A stretch of DNA of 6,561 nucleotides from Pseudomonadales bacterium (GTDB lineage Bacteria > Pseudomonadota > Gammaproteobacteria > Pseudomonadales > Azotimanducaceae). Below the pieces are notes generated by a model. It searched no databases, had not been told where the DNA came from, and was given only the letters and a program-made list of their open reading frames with translations. This document shows positions 6,541 through 6,561 of this stretch, one piece after another. The stretch is from assembly GCA_021295935.1 (NCBI GenBank), contig JAGWBL010000061.1, positions 2,723-9,283 of the forward strand, given 5' to 3'. The position numbers and the translations under genes are program-made. Position 1 is the first letter of the stretch. Each line of letters starts with the position of its first letter.

Positions 6541-6561
6541 GCTGGCACCGTGTTGTACGGT

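Overview
The window is a compact, GC-rich (about 60% by eye) stretch of bacterial chromosome. A class III alcohol dehydrogenase, a YbaA-type DUF1428 protein and a PRK08276-like acyl-CoA synthetase together suggest a proteobacterium (Pseudomonadota). No lineage marker is present, so this is an inference. No rRNA, tRNA, CRISPR array or intact transposable element was found.

Left part (1-1574): after an unassigned left edge comes an aquaporin of the AqpS type (174-887, +). Its second NPA box is followed by valine instead of the usual pore arginine. It is followed by an exported BCP/PrxQ-like peroxiredoxin (959-1519, +), which appears to have its own extended -10 promoter. An inverted repeat at 1534-1566 separates it from the convergent next gene.

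Middle part (1574-3138): an orphan beta-class DNA methyltransferase (1574-2674, -) carries a C-terminal HNH-like domain that has lost expected metal-site residues. Its conserved N-terminal block continues in frame about 15-20 codons upstream of the first usable ATG and reaches an ATC codon with a Shine-Dalgarno-like sequence before it, so its start is abnormal. About 400 bp upstream of it hold only weak hypothetical frames and the 5' region of the next gene.

Right-centre part (3139-5361): the DUF1428 gene (3139-3492, +) converges on a glutathione-dependent formaldehyde dehydrogenase gene (3591-4697, -) across an intergenic region rich in inverted repeats. Behind the dehydrogenase, on the same strand, lies a tandem CBS-domain protein (4849-5361, -).

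Right part (5374-6561): a divergent intergenic region leads into an AMP-dependent acyl-CoA synthetase (5626-6540, +). It stops at an in-frame TAG exactly where the family has the tyrosine of its adenine-binding A5 motif, and conserved residues resume after the stop. It is therefore probably a pseudogene or a nonsense allele.

Taken together this is an ordinary metabolic and stress neighbourhood (metalloid channel, peroxide and formaldehyde detoxification, nucleotide sensing, fatty-acid activation) with an orphan methyltransferase inserted. I see no convincing multi-gene new system. The points most worth checking are the abnormal methyltransferase start, its decayed HNH domain, the nonsense codon in the synthetase and the valine pore of the aquaporin.
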